From NCBI GenBank assembly GCA_947489525.1, contig CANLDW010000007.1, positions 62,001-126,000 on the forward strand: a stretch of DNA of 64,000 nt, written 5' to 3'. The translations under genes were made by a program, and so were the position numbers. Below the pieces are notes generated by a model. That model did no database searches and was not told the origin of the DNA. It was given only the letters and a program-made list of their open reading frames with translations. This stretch comes from an uncultured Psychrobacter sp. GTDB taxonomy: Bacteria; Pseudomonadota; Gammaproteobacteria; Pseudomonadales; Moraxellaceae. Positions 44,634 through 54,157 of this stretch are shown here, one piece after another (position 1 is the first letter of the stretch; the number at the start of each line of letters is the position of its first letter).

Positions 44634-46709
44634 TTATGAGTGCTTGGCGTAATTGTAGTGGGGATCATGCTTAACAGGTAGAACAACCAAAAAGCGAGTA
44701 TGGCCATTGATAGTATCGGTGAGAATCTGACCTTGATGCGCCGCTACAATCTGCGACACTAGCGATAGACCCAAACCTGAACCTTTCTTTTTTTGTTGCA
44801 AGCGTACAAAGGGGCTAAAGATCTCTTGACGCTTATCTTCAGGGATACCTGTACCCTCATCGATGACCGCAAGCACGGCAAAATTCGGCGGTGGGCACAC
44901 AGGCTCAGTTTTGGACTTTTTAATATGCTTTTTGAACAGACCTTCCTTACGCGGTGCATTTGATGAGTCGCTAAGCGAGTCGGCCTCACTTTTGGCTACT
45001 GTTTTTTGCATTTTACTGGCGGTTACTTCACTCTCTTTTGCAAGAGTTCGGTTATCAATGAGGGTGATATCTTGCGCTTTGCCTGATTTATCTTGCAAGT
45101 GTGCTGACGCGTGAGCAGGATACCAAGTCGCGGCTCTTATCTGAGTGACCGTATCTTTATCAAACAAGGTTGTTTTAGAGACAGTCTTACGGACAGAAGG
45201 CATATTTAGCACGACTTCTGTTAAAGGCGATAAAGAGCTATCAGTTAGGGCGCTACTATCCTCTACAGCGCAGTTTTTTACAACAGTATTAGAACCATCC
45301 TTTTGCTCAAGGTTAAGGGTCTCACCGTTTTTGTAGATGAGAGGTGCTGATACAGATGGACTGGAGGCTGGCGTACTGTGTGCGGCAGTTGGCGTACTAT
45401 CCTCACTGGGCGCTATTTGGCTAGCAGATCCTAGACTGGCATCATCTACTGATGATAATGAATTATCATAGGGGTCAAAATCTGCACTATTATAATCCAT
45501 AAAGCTGCTACACAGCACGGTTTGCAGTAGATAGTCTGGAACCTCTCCTGCTTCTTCGGCTGTCTGTACCCCATAAACGAGAACGGTAATAGGCGGCTCA
45601 CCGTGTAGCGTCGCATTCGTCAACAGATTACGAATGAGGTGAGTCAGCATCGAGGCTTGTCCATCGATAGTGATGTGAGTCCCTACGAGCGTAGCCTCAG
45701 GGTAGTGCTGGCGCTCTTGATTGATCAGATCGTACAAGTCTAAGTGTTCCACCTGCTGCATGACGTGGCCTGCATCTAAGCGGCTGACCAGTAAAATGCT
45801 CTCGACCAAATCATTTAGCCCAGATAAGTCGCGATTAACCGCTTGTGCGCGCTTATCAAACTTGGCCTTGGTGTCTGTCGGCAGAGTGCCTGCAAGCATA
45901 TCCATCATCTCAATTTGCAAGCGTATGCGTGTGATGGGAGTACGTAGCTCGTGTGAGGCATGCGCTAGCAGTAGATTGTTAGCATTGATCAAACGCTCAA
46001 TTTTTTGCGCCGCTTGATTGAACCCGCGCGCTAAGGAAGCAATCTCATCATTACCACGCGCATTGACGCGTACACTAAAATCACCATCACCCAGCTGAGC
46101 CATCTGCTGACTCATCTGATTGATACGCCACGTCATCGTCCGCGCGATTATCCATAGCACGCCTGCCATAATTATAAGTAGCAGCAAGGTGCCAGTGAAC
46201 AGATTGAGAGCAGCGGAGAGAGCAGGCTTTTTGGGCGGCAGGCGCGATTCATAGAGCAGCGTATAACCAGTACTGCTATACGCTTGGGCTTGCTGGATAG
46301 CAGGCGTATCTGAAAATGAAGGAAAAACTTGTGATAAAAGGGAAGGAAGCTCAGGTAGCGTTGCAGGTAAGTCACTATTGTCAGTCTGCATAAGCAGGTG
46401 ACCATCGTTATCATATAGCCCCATTTTGGCTTGCAAAGACTCATCAAAGATATCAAAGCTTTTTTTGACGACTGCAAGCATAAAGCGCGCTTGCAAACGA
46501 TTGTCTTTGCTAATAGCGACGTTAAGCTCTTGCAAAAACGGGTCAATCTGACCCAGTATTTGCGTGGCTAATACCTCAGCGCGTATGCCTGCATCTTTGT
46601 CATGAACCAATTGCGTTAGCAAAACCATGGCAACAGCAAACAAAGTCAACGCCAGCATGACGCTGGCAAACAACTTAGCAAATACGGAGCGAAAACCCAA
46701 CTGCTGCAT
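44634..46709 (-). CDS. Sensor histidine kinase with a large insertion in the ATPase domain
   Basis: A 691-residue membrane kinase. Two transmembrane helices (about 12-32 and 170-190) flank a periplasmic sensor domain; a HAMP linker (QMSQQMAQLGDGDFSVRV) is followed by the H-box HASHELRTPITR near residue 250, the N-box LIRNLLTNATLHGEPP near 355, and the G-boxes VIDEGTGIPED near 615 and KGSGLGLSLV. Between the N-box and G1 lie about 235 extra residues of low complexity with poly-Ser/Thr/Lys stretches, where typical kinases have about 20-30. All catalytic motifs are kept, so the kinase may be active. Its partner is the response regulator gene just upstream. Similar in layout to RstB-type kinases. 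Confidence 0.9.
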   Translation of the reverse strand: MQQLGFRSVFAKLFASVMLALTLFAVAMVLLTQLVHDKDAGIRAEVLATQILGQIDPFLQELNVAISKDNRLQARFMLAVVKKSFDIFDESLQAKMGLYDNDGHLLMQTDNSDLPATLPELPSLLSQVFPSFSDTPAIQQAQAYSSTGYTLLYESRLPPKKPALSAALNLFTGTLLLLIIMAGVLWIIARTMTWRINQMSQQMAQLGDGDFSVRVNARGNDEIASLARGFNQAAQKIERLINANNLLLAHASHELRTPITRIRLQIEMMDMLAGTLPTDTKAKFDKRAQAVNRDLSGLNDLVESILLVSRLDAGHVMQQVEHLDLYDLINQERQHYPEATLVGTHITIDGQASMLTHLIRNLLTNATLHGEPPITVLVYGVQTAEEAGEVPDYLLQTVLCSSFMDYNSADFDPYDNSLSSVDDASLGSASQIAPSEDSTPTAAHSTPASSPSVSAPLIYKNGETLNLEQKDGSNTVVKNCAVEDSSALTDSSLSPLTEVVLNMPSVRKTVSKTTLFDKDTVTQIRAATWYPAHASAHLQDKSGKAQDITLIDNRTLAKESEVTASKMQKTVAKSEADSLSDSSNAPRKEGLFKKHIKKSKTEPVCPPPNFAVLAVIDEGTGIPEDKRQEIFSPFVRLQQKKKGSGLGLSLVSQIVAAHQGQILTDTINGHTRFLVVLPVKHDPHYNYAKHS

Positions 46710-46798
46710 TAACTCATCTCACTTAACCTGGCGCACCAAGGGCTACTATACGACTTCTATCAGCTGTTGTCACACCTATAAATAGCTAAGTCTTAGTC

Positions 46799-47521
46799 TC
46801 ATACCTGATCAGTCGCGAACTGATAGCCCACGCCGCGCACCGTGATGATACGTTTAGGCTGACGCGGGTTGTCCTCGATTAAAGCGCGTAAACGTGAGAT
46901 ATGCACATCTATGGCGCGATCGATATTGTCGGAGCTATCATCATTGGGCATAGCCTGCCAAAGCTGTTCACGATTGAGCACTTTACCGGAATGAGTGGCA
47001 AAGTAATGCAACAGTTGGAACTGGTGGGTAGTCAAACGTACAGGCTGATCATCGATAGTGACTTCATGGCTATCAGGAAACACGCTTAGACGACCAAAGG
47101 TCAAGCTATCGGATTGACTATCCGCTTGATTAGGCTGCTCGTGGCGACGAATAACCGCACGAATACGCGCCAATAGCTCGCGCGGTTCAAAGGGTTTTGC
47201 GATATAGTCGTCAGCGCCCATCTCCAGTCCTAGCACGCGGTCAGTTGTATCGCCTTTAGCGGTAAGCATGATAATAGGTACTTTATTAGTCATGTTATTC
47301 TTATTACCACGTATCTTCTGGCAAACTTGCATACCATCCATATCAGGCAGCATGAGATCCAGCACAACCAAATCAATGTCGCGCTCTTTGGTATCTAGGA
47401 TATCCAGACCTTCTTGACCAAGGGCGGCATGGTGCACATCATAGTAGTTCATAGTGAGATAATCACTGATAAGCTCTGCTAGATCGGGATCATCTTCAAT
47501 TAGTAGAATCTGTTTGCTCAT
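46799..47521 (-). CDS. OmpR-family response regulator
   Basis: A 240-residue regulator. The receiver domain has the acidic pair in LLIEDDPDL, the phosphorylated Asp in VVLDLMLPDMDG, the Thr and Lys sites in MLTAKGDTTD and YIAKPFEPREL. The C-terminal winged helix has VRLTTHQFQLLHYFATHSGKV and VDVHISRLRALIEDNP-like text. Together with the kinase 89 bases downstream it forms a two-component system of unknown signal. ATG at 47521, preceded by GAGGACAACCT. Confidence 0.95.
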   Translation of the reverse strand: MSKQILLIEDDPDLAELISDYLTMNYYDVHHAALGQEGLDILDTKERDIDLVVLDLMLPDMDGMQVCQKIRGNKNNMTNKVPIIMLTAKGDTTDRVLGLEMGADDYIAKPFEPRELLARIRAVIRRHEQPNQADSQSDSLTFGRLSVFPDSHEVTIDDQPVRLTTHQFQLLHYFATHSGKVLNREQLWQAMPNDDSSDNIDRAIDVHISRLRALIEDNPRQPKRIITVRGVGYQFATDQV

Positions 47522-47746
47522 AGGTTGTCCTCTAAATATGGTATGTGATAACGCTATTCTTATTAGCTGTACGGTATCAGACTCTTATCTGCAATCAACT
47601 CAGGGCTCCAATAACGAAGCTTTAGCAAAAAGATTAGATGCAGGTAACACTTAGCCTATAGTGCCTAATTTTAAGCGGACATAACAAGATGTGCTTTGTT
47701 AATGTTTCTACACAATGTAACTGGGAACTAAAAACAACTGAAAACT

Positions 47747-47772
47747 AAAAAAGCCAGTTGAGCCAAACTGTC
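47747..47772 (-). terminator. Weak hairpin after the adaptor lipoprotein gene
   Basis: On the minus strand GACAGTTTGGCTCAACTGGC forms a 5-6-base stem followed by TTTTTTAG, next to the stop codon of the adaptor gene. Confidence 0.45.
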
Positions 47773-48928
47773 AAGACACGATGACCCTTTTACCAGCGGA
47801 CGAGACGGGCAGGTCTACAAGCCCAATCAAACTGTCGTTAGTTATCCCAGCAATAAGATACTGCTTGGTCTTTGGATCATAGCTAATAACTTCAACGGGT
47901 TGACGCGTCAAACGCTGGTCTTGCTTGATGATCCAAACATGAGCATTGAGTGGGGAGAGTGCTTGGTAAGGCGGTGCTTGTAGTGGTGTTAAGTCTACAT
48001 CATGCAGGGCGGTTTTAGGCACGATCGCGCCTACGTCGATTTGACCGTAGTCGACTCGTCCAGTAGCGATCATCTTAGGTTTAAGTAACGACTGGTTGGT
48101 TTCATTATTAATCACATGAACGTGTACCAACAGCTGATTGTTCATCTGACCACTCGCTAGTTTGCTGATCTGTCCGGTAAATGTGTTCGTCATATTGTCA
48201 GTCGTAAAATTAACGGTTTGACCAACGGACAATCGAGGTTTTGCCTTCATAGGCAAGGTGGCAATAAACTGCAAATCCCTATCATTACTCAAACTCAGTA
48301 GAGGTGCGCGCTCGGCTACTTGCTCTGCTGCACTAACGTACAGCTCATCTACCCGTCCAGCAAAACGCGCTCTAATAACGATAGGAGTAGATGGCACATC
48401 GATATCATCAGCGTCCTGCTTAGTGACCACAGCACTGTCATCTAAAGAAGCAGTATCTGGAAAAGCGGTATCTAAAGAAGCAGTCTCATCTGCTTGGTTT
48501 TTATCTACGCGAGAAGTTTGTTCGGTACGGATACTTTGATTCGAGTCTGTACTCAATTTTGCCGTAGGTTCTTCGCTGTTAGGGGTAGGTAAGTCCTCTA
48601 TTAACTGATGGACAATAAGTAGAGGCGCACCTTTTTTTACCCATTGACCTGATGCTACTAAGGTTTTCTCTATAACCAGTGGCTGCGCTGCTGTAAGCTT
48701 AGCGTGCTCAACAGGTATTATTTGACCTTGTAAGCCTAAGCTTGGCTGATAACGCGAAGGCTTTACATCTAGAATGCGATCAGCTGTCATAGTGACGCTA
48801 TCGGCATCAATAATAGGCGACGCCTCTATTTGCTCAGCGTTATCTGATGGATCAGCCGTCGTAGGCTGGCAAGCCGTAAGCAACAAAGCGCTATATCCAA
48901 TAATAATCAAACTTTTAAAAACGCTCAT
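47771..48928 (-). CDS. HlyD/RND-type periplasmic adaptor lipoprotein
   Basis: A 385-residue protein beginning MSVFKSLIIIGYS with lipobox LLTAC, so lipid-anchored. Typical membrane-fusion features follow: LGLQGQIIPVEHAKLTAAQPLVIEKTLVASGQWVKKG (lipoyl half 1), a low-complexity segment rich in D, T and S (about 125-190) in place of the usual helical hairpin, then RFAGRVDELYVSAAEQVAERAPLLSL (lipoyl half 2) and a beta-barrel domain. Known adaptors link an inner-membrane pump to TolC; no pump gene is adjacent. The ATG at 48928 with GAGGCA-like purines ahead is preferred to ATG 49009. Confidence 0.8.
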   Translation of the reverse strand: MSVFKSLIIIGYSALLLTACQPTTADPSDNAEQIEASPIIDADSVTMTADRILDVKPSRYQPSLGLQGQIIPVEHAKLTAAQPLVIEKTLVASGQWVKKGAPLLIVHQLIEDLPTPNSEEPTAKLSTDSNQSIRTEQTSRVDKNQADETASLDTAFPDTASLDDSAVVTKQDADDIDVPSTPIVIRARFAGRVDELYVSAAEQVAERAPLLSLSNDRDLQFIATLPMKAKPRLSVGQTVNFTTDNMTNTFTGQISKLASGQMNNQLLVHVHVINNETNQSLLKPKMIATGRVDYGQIDVGAIVPKTALHDVDLTPLQAPPYQALSPLNAHVWIIKQDQRLTRQPVEVISYDPKTKQYLIAGITNDSLIGLVDLPVSSAGKRVIVS

Positions 48929-49009
48929 GCCTCTTGCCCTCAGTAAACCTTTTATGCCTATTATTTGATTATATAGTGAAAAACAATTCAGCGAAACTAA
49001 CATAATCAT

Positions 49010-49468
49010 TTGAGCCGCGATATGTTAAGCGGAGTTCTAAGACACAAAATAAAGATTCAATAGAACAGATATAGAGGGACAAAATAAATTGATTTTCAAC
49101 AAAAATTTGTTAAATAACTGGCTTAAAGCCATCAACTGTGTTAAAACAAACACACTGATAGTTATCGATACATTTATGTCACAAAAAAAAACCATGGGGC
49201 AAGGTGTGTAGCATTCTTGTATATTGCTAAGGACGACTGTATTATAGTGCTGATTGTTAATGTGATCCCAGCGAGTACCCCTACTAAAGTGCTGGACGTC
49301 GTTTAGAGTCTAAGCGGTACTGGTATCGAATGCCGCAACGGGTTTTACATGACTTATCTTTTAGTATTACTCAATCATTTAATACAACTTATCGCTTAAT
49401 ATAAGTAAGCAATGCTGCAACGCCACTACTACTTACATGAATAAATAGTCGTTCACAGGAAAATGATA
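49010..49468. other. Intergenic region upstream of pilG
   Basis: A gap between the divergent adaptor gene and pilG. It contains a candidate promoter at 49217-49245 and AT-rich flanks; no gene is supported. Confidence 0.5.
49217..49245 (+). promoter_or_regulatory. Candidate promoter of the pil/chp cluster
   Basis: TTGTAT (49217-49222), 17 bases, TATTAT (49240-49245). Transcription starting near 49252 would leave a leader of about 217 nt before pilG, leaving room for post-transcriptional control. Confidence 0.5.
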
Positions 49469-49846
49469 ATGGAAAATAATTTTGATGGTTTAAAGGTCAT
49501 GGTTATTGATGACTCAAAAACTATTCGCCGTACCGCAGAGACGCTCTTACAAAAGGCTGGCTGCGAAGTCGTCACTGCTATCGATGGTTTTGATGCTCTA
49601 GCTAAGATTGTCGATAACAATCCAGATATTATTTTTGTTGACATTATGATGCCGCGTTTAGATGGTTATCAAACGTGTGCCCTGATAAAAAACAATCCTG
49701 ATTACGCCAGTAAGCCTGTCATTATGCTGTCGTCAAAAGATGGTCTGTTCGATAAAGCGCGTGGTCGCATCGTTGGCTCTGATGAGTACTTGACTAAGCC
49801 GTTTAGTAAGGATGAGCTGTTTGAAGCCATCAGTCAGTATCGCTAG
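49469..49846 (+). CDS. pilG: Twitching motility response regulator PilG
   Basis: A 125-residue single receiver domain. Acidic site VMVIDDSKTIRR, phosphorylated Asp in IIFVDIMMPRLDGY, MLSSKDG and LTKPFSKDEL are present. PilG is phosphorylated by ChpA and promotes type IV pilus extension and cAMP signalling in Pseudomonas; the same role is likely. AGGA at 49457 is 8 bases before the ATG at 49469, which is therefore preferred over ATG 49463. First gene of the cluster. Confidence 0.93.
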   Translation: MENNFDGLKVMVIDDSKTIRRTAETLLQKAGCEVVTAIDGFDALAKIVDNNPDIIFVDIMMPRLDGYQTCALIKNNPDYASKPVIMLSSKDGLFDKARGRIVGSDEYLTKPFSKDELFEAISQYR

Positions 49847-50038
49847 TAGTTGTCGATCACTAAAAGCCTGCTAAAACTGTGACTTTTTAATATTAATGAT
49901 TAAAGCCAATTTTTGGCACGGTTTATGCATTTTATGCATTCGCAAGTCTTATGCGTGTTACAGCAATATTGAATTTAGCGCATACAACGAGCGGTTTTTA
50001 CCTTTCTCCTAACAGATATTATTGATAAGGACACACCT

Positions 50039-50401
50039 ATGACTACTGTTTTAGTCATTGACGACTCGCCATCTGAGATGGCCAAATTTCGTGACATATT
50101 AGTAAAAAACAACTTTCAAGTATTAGAAGCAATTAATGGTGAGCAAGGCTGTGCAATGGCAGCCGAACATTTACCTGACGTTATCTTGATGGATGTTGTC
50201 ATGCCTGAGATGAACGGTTTTCAAGCTACGCGTAAGATCACGCGCGGCAAGACTACCGCCCATATTCCCGTGGTTATGATCAGCACTAAAACCCAAGAGA
50301 CCGATAGGGTGTGGGGTAAGCGTCAAGGCGCAAAAGAATACATGAGTAAACCTGTTGATGAGCGCAGCTTGCTTGATGTCATCCGCAAAGTAACGGAGTA
50401 A
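50039..50401 (+). CDS. pilH: Twitching motility response regulator PilH
   Basis: A 120-residue receiver domain with VLVIDDSPSEMAKFRD, Asp in VILMDVVMPEMNGFQATR, and MISTKTQETDRVWGKRQGAKEYMSKPVDE, a typical PilH pattern. PilH opposes PilG as a phosphate sink or pilus-retraction regulator. AAGGACAC ahead of the ATG. A 192-base gap separates it from pilG; pilI follows four bases after its stop. Confidence 0.93.
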   Translation: MTTVLVIDDSPSEMAKFRDILVKNNFQVLEAINGEQGCAMAAEHLPDVILMDVVMPEMNGFQATRKITRGKTTAHIPVVMISTKTQETDRVWGKRQGAKEYMSKPVDERSLLDVIRKVTE

Positions 50402-50404
50402 CTT

Positions 50405-50935
50405 GTGGCTTCCAAAGGATTTATTGAGCTTTTGCGCTTAGCAGACTTGGCTCGCGTACGTACTAGCGGTCGCCATGATGGACAAGAATCTGAATGGCAA
50501 GGGATCGTGTTTGAGATCGGCGGGCAACGCTTAGTTGCCCCCATGGGTCAAGTGTCCGAGATACTCTCCATGCCGGAATACACTAGCATACCTTTAGTGC
50601 AGCCTTGGCTCCTTGGTATCGCAAACATTCGCGGACGACTGCTACCACTGACGGATCTATCTCAATTTTTAAAGGTACCTAGTCGCTTAACACAATTAAG
50701 CCAGCGCAAGGTTATTGTCGTCGATCATAACGCTGTGTTTTCAGGTCTACTTGTCGATCAAGTGCTAGGCATTGAGCAGTTTACGCAAAGCCAATACCGT
50801 CCCGAAGCTATTGATAGCACCTCGCCATTTGCACCCTATAATCATGGTAAGTTTCTAAAAGACGAGCAGGAGTGGTACACCTTTATGCCAAATCTGCTTG
50901 CTCAAGATTCGCGTTATATAGATGCTGCAATATAA
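50405..50935 (+). CDS. pilI: Chemotaxis coupling protein PilI (CheW-like)
   Basis: A 176-residue CheW-fold protein (GQRLVAPMGQVSEILSMPEYTSIPLVQPWLLGIANIRGRLLPLTDLSQFL is the core, with VVDHNAVFSGLLVDQVLGIEQF). It couples the receptor PilJ to the kinase ChpA. It starts at GTG 50405, with GGAG 8 bases upstream and 3 bases after the pilH stop, showing translational coupling. Confidence 0.93.
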   Translation: MASKGFIELLRLADLARVRTSGRHDGQESEWQGIVFEIGGQRLVAPMGQVSEILSMPEYTSIPLVQPWLLGIANIRGRLLPLTDLSQFLKVPSRLTQLSQRKVIVVDHNAVFSGLLVDQVLGIEQFTQSQYRPEAIDSTSPFAPYNHGKFLKDEQEWYTFMPNLLAQDSRYIDAAI

Positions 50936-51086
50936 ATTATTTCCATGTAAGACCACATTGGATCAGCACTGTGAAAGACAAGGTAACTAAAGTGCTGACA
51001 AAAAGCGTCATTATTATAGAGCTGTAAGTCGGTCATATTAGACTTTAAACATAGACTTTAACGACTGTTTGGAAGGAATGAGTACG

Positions 51087-53171
51087 ATGAGTGATGATAT
51101 AAAAGGCCCAGTCGTCAATACGACTAAAAAAGCCCCTGATACTACGGGTTCCAACAATGTATGGAAGCTGCTGCTGGTACTCTCCGCATTGATTAGTGTG
51201 GTTTTTTTGGTTTGGCTAATCAACTCATTGTCAACGGTCAGTGAATATCTAAGCGATGTTAACCAACTAGAAGTCAGCTCAGCAAACATCGTACAAGATG
51301 TGAATGATGCTACTTTTTCGCGTGATACTCAGATCAGTGCTGAAGCTTATGATGACTTACAAACAGACGTTCAACGCTATCAGGCTGCACTGATCTCAGC
51401 ACAACAAAATGCAACCGATAATAAAGCCGTGTTTCAAACGCTTAGCGATCAGTGGCAGGCTAATAAAGAAAAAATAGATTATGTCTTGACGCACCGCAAC
51501 GATGTTAACGCGCTACAAGACATCAAAGACAACGTAGCTAGCGCGACTGAACAGTTACAAGAGGGTTATAGCCAAGCAATAGAGCAAGCCGTTGCCGCCA
51601 ACGTACCCGCTGCTGTTATCAGTGATATGCAAACCCAAACTCTGCGTGCTGAGCGTTTAGATACTGAGATGGATCGATTGACACGCAGTATCGATGGCAC
51701 GCCTGCCGATTTTAATGCCCAAGCTGATGAGTTTGCGCAGACGCTAAATGCACAGCAACAAACCTACGGTCAAGCGGTTCCTGCACTCGCTGGTATAGCC
51801 CAAGTGTTCGATCAGTCTATAGTTCCTGCCTCAGAACAGATTGGCAACTTAAATACGCCAGCCATCGCCTCACGTGAGAACGCTCGCGCGCTTGGCAACT
51901 TAGCAACGGATACGCAAACACAGCTCGCTGATGTTGACCGTGATATCTTATCGCGTAGCGGCGTCGTATGGCCGGCCATTATATTTTTACTAGGTTTACT
52001 TGGGGTAGTCTTTACCTTATACCAGCTCTTGAAGCAGCGCGGCGGTACCGAGCGTACCCTTATCGAAAAAGAAACCCTACGTCGTCGTCAAGAAGCGGAA
52101 GCGGAATCTGAACGCGCGCGCCAAATTCAAGAAGAAAACGAGCGTAACCAGATCGCTATTTTGCGTCTACTTGATGAGTTAGGCGATCTAGCAGAAGGGG
52201 ATCTCACCGTTAATGCAACGGTTTCAGAAGACTTTACAGGAGCGATCGCAGATTCGGTTAACTTCGCTATTGACCAATTACGTCAGCTGGTATTGGTTAT
52301 TAACAGTACCGCAGATAGCGTCTCGCAGTCCTCTGAGCAAACCCAGCTCAATGCTGTTGAGTTGGCTGAGGCTTCTGAGCGTCAGGCGCAGGAGATTGCT
52401 GGGGTATCTGCTGCCATTAATGAGATGACTATCTCTATTGATCAGGTATCTAATAACGCGACGGAATCAGCCACGGTTGCCCAGCGCTCGGTTGCTATTG
52501 CTTATAATGGTGCTGAGGTTGTACAGCGCTCCATTGAAGGTATGAACGTTATTCGTGATCAGATTCAAGAAACCTCTAAGCGTATTAAACGTCTAGGTGA
52601 GTCCTCGCAGGAGATTGGAGATATCGTTGGTCTAATTAATGACATTGCCGATCAAACCAACGTTCTAGCTTTGAACGCCGCTATTCAGGCGTCAATGGCA
52701 GGGGAGGCAGGACGAGGCTTCGCGGTTGTTGCTGACGAAGTTCAGCGCCTAGCTGAGCGCTCGGCGAATGCGACAAAACAGATTGAAGGCTTGGTTAAGA
52801 CCATTCAGGCCGATACTAACGAAGCGGTTATGTCAATGGAATCAACCACTTCGGAGGTTGTCCGTGGTGCGCGCCTTGCAAAAGATGCAGGTGAAGCGCT
52901 AGAAGAGGTGCAAAGCGTTTCAAGCACTCTAGCTGACTTAATTCAAAACATCTCAAACGCCGCTCAGCAGCAGGCTGACTCAGCAGGACATATCTCACAC
53001 ACGATGAACATTATTCAAGATATTACCTCGCAAACCTCGTCAGGTACTATGGCGACAGCGCGCTCTATTGGTGAGTTGAACGAGATGTCTGTTGCTTTGC
53101 AAGAGTCGGTTACTGGTTTTAAAGTATCAAACGACGAGGATCTAATAGAAGAGGCGCAGGTTAGCGTATAA
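51087..53171 (+). CDS. pilJ: Methyl-accepting chemotaxis protein PilJ
   Basis: A 694-residue receptor. An N-terminal helix ([18 protein letters not shown]), a periplasmic helical bundle with two PilJ-type repeats (about 45-290), a second membrane helix ([23 protein letters not shown]), a HAMP-like linker, and a signalling domain with the tip sequence [33 protein letters not shown]. It senses pilin or surface contact in known systems. In E. coli receptors the tip reads LALNAAVEAARAGE; here IQASMAGE, as in PilJ. The ATG at 51087 has AGGA 9 bases before it. Confidence 0.95.
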   Translation: MSDDIKGPVVNTTKKAPDTTGSNNVWKLLLVLSALISVVFLVWLINSLSTVSEYLSDVNQLEVSSANIVQDVNDATFSRDTQISAEAYDDLQTDVQRYQAALISAQQNATDNKAVFQTLSDQWQANKEKIDYVLTHRNDVNALQDIKDNVASATEQLQEGYSQAIEQAVAANVPAAVISDMQTQTLRAERLDTEMDRLTRSIDGTPADFNAQADEFAQTLNAQQQTYGQAVPALAGIAQVFDQSIVPASEQIGNLNTPAIASRENARALGNLATDTQTQLADVDRDILSRSGVVWPAIIFLLGLLGVVFTLYQLLKQRGGTERTLIEKETLRRRQEAEAESERARQIQEENERNQIAILRLLDELGDLAEGDLTVNATVSEDFTGAIADSVNFAIDQLRQLVLVINSTADSVSQSSEQTQLNAVELAEASERQAQEIAGVSAAINEMTISIDQVSNNATESATVAQRSVAIAYNGAEVVQRSIEGMNVIRDQIQETSKRIKRLGESSQEIGDIVGLINDIADQTNVLALNAAIQASMAGEAGRGFAVVADEVQRLAERSANATKQIEGLVKTIQADTNEAVMSMESTTSEVVRGARLAKDAGEALEEVQSVSSTLADLIQNISNAAQQQADSAGHISHTMNIIQDITSQTSSGTMATARSIGELNEMSVALQESVTGFKVSNDEDLIEEAQVSV

Positions 53172-53266
53172 AGCGTCCTATAGATCGCACAGAAAATATA
53201 TTTTATAAGCGTGTCAATCGCCGCTTAGACGATTGGCACAAGCAAGACAATAGACAGGTAGCATAA

Positions 53267-54139
53267 GTGAGGCAAGATAAGCATTTGGATGCGCAGCAGT
53301 GGCGGCGTTATATAGAGCATGAGATCGGTTTTGTGTTGCCCGATATTCAACTACAGTGGCTAGTGAATGCGGTTAATCGGACTGTTGCTGCTCATGGAAT
53401 GACAGTCTCTCAGCTGTGGCAAGAGCTGCCCTTGAACCTTGAGCTCCGCCAATACTTGTTAGATAGAGTACTTATTCTTGAAAGTCGGTTTTTTCGTCAC
53501 ATGCCTTCTATAGCTTTTGTTACTGATTACGCTAAGCAGTACGCGGCGAGTAATATAGACGCTGATACTGACGATGAAAAAGTATTCCGTGTATGGAGTG
53601 TTGGCTGTGCAACAGGTCAAGAAGCTTGGTCACTAGCCATGAGTCTAGCGGCAAATCAGCTGACTCACTATACGGTATTAGGTACAGATATCAGCCAAAA
53701 AGCGATAGCCATAGCGCGGCAAGGACACTATAGCATACGTCAACAGCAGCGTATTCCAGCTTCTTGCCAAGCTTTTATTGACCCTGTACCGCTTTGCGGT
53801 TCACAAAGCGCAAACTCTAATCTGAGTTCAAGTGTAGCGACCTCAAGATCGCAGTGGCAAATTACGCCTATATTACGTGAGAAAGTCGATTTTGCTTTAC
53901 ACAATGTGATTACCCAAACACTGCCGACCACTAGGCTACAACAGGTCATCATCTGCCAAAATATGCTGATGTATTTTCGCAAATTTGATCAGCGTGATAT
54001 TTTAAACCGACTATCCATGCAGTGTGCGCTTGATGGTTATATTATATTAGCTCCAGGAGAGGCGCTGTTTTGGCGCCCTTCAAATATGCGCCGTATTGCG
54101 CATCCACAGATTAATGCCTGGCAGAAAATTAGTGCCTAA
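53267..54139 (+). CDS. pilK: Chemotaxis methyltransferase PilK (CheR-like)
   Basis: A 290-residue CheR-type enzyme that uses S-adenosylmethionine to methylate receptor glutamates. The N-terminal helical domain (WRRYIEHEIGFVLP, LESRFFRH) is followed by the AdoMet site FRVWSVGCATGQEAWSLAMSLA and the motif VIICQNMLMYFRKFDQRDIL. GTG at 53267 with AGGTAG 6-7 bases before is the best start. It ends 18 bases before chpA, as in pil-chp clusters. Confidence 0.92.
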   Translation: MRQDKHLDAQQWRRYIEHEIGFVLPDIQLQWLVNAVNRTVAAHGMTVSQLWQELPLNLELRQYLLDRVLILESRFFRHMPSIAFVTDYAKQYAASNIDADTDDEKVFRVWSVGCATGQEAWSLAMSLAANQLTHYTVLGTDISQKAIAIARQGHYSIRQQQRIPASCQAFIDPVPLCGSQSANSNLSSSVATSRSQWQITPILREKVDFALHNVITQTLPTTRLQQVIICQNMLMYFRKFDQRDILNRLSMQCALDGYIILAPGEALFWRPSNMRRIAHPQINAWQKISA

Positions 54140-54157
54140 ACGAGTTAGGATATTCCT

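Noticed and set aside
44552..44640. A SAM or other methionine riboswitch ahead of metN
   Set aside because: The leader is too short and lacks the conserved core of known SAM riboswitches.
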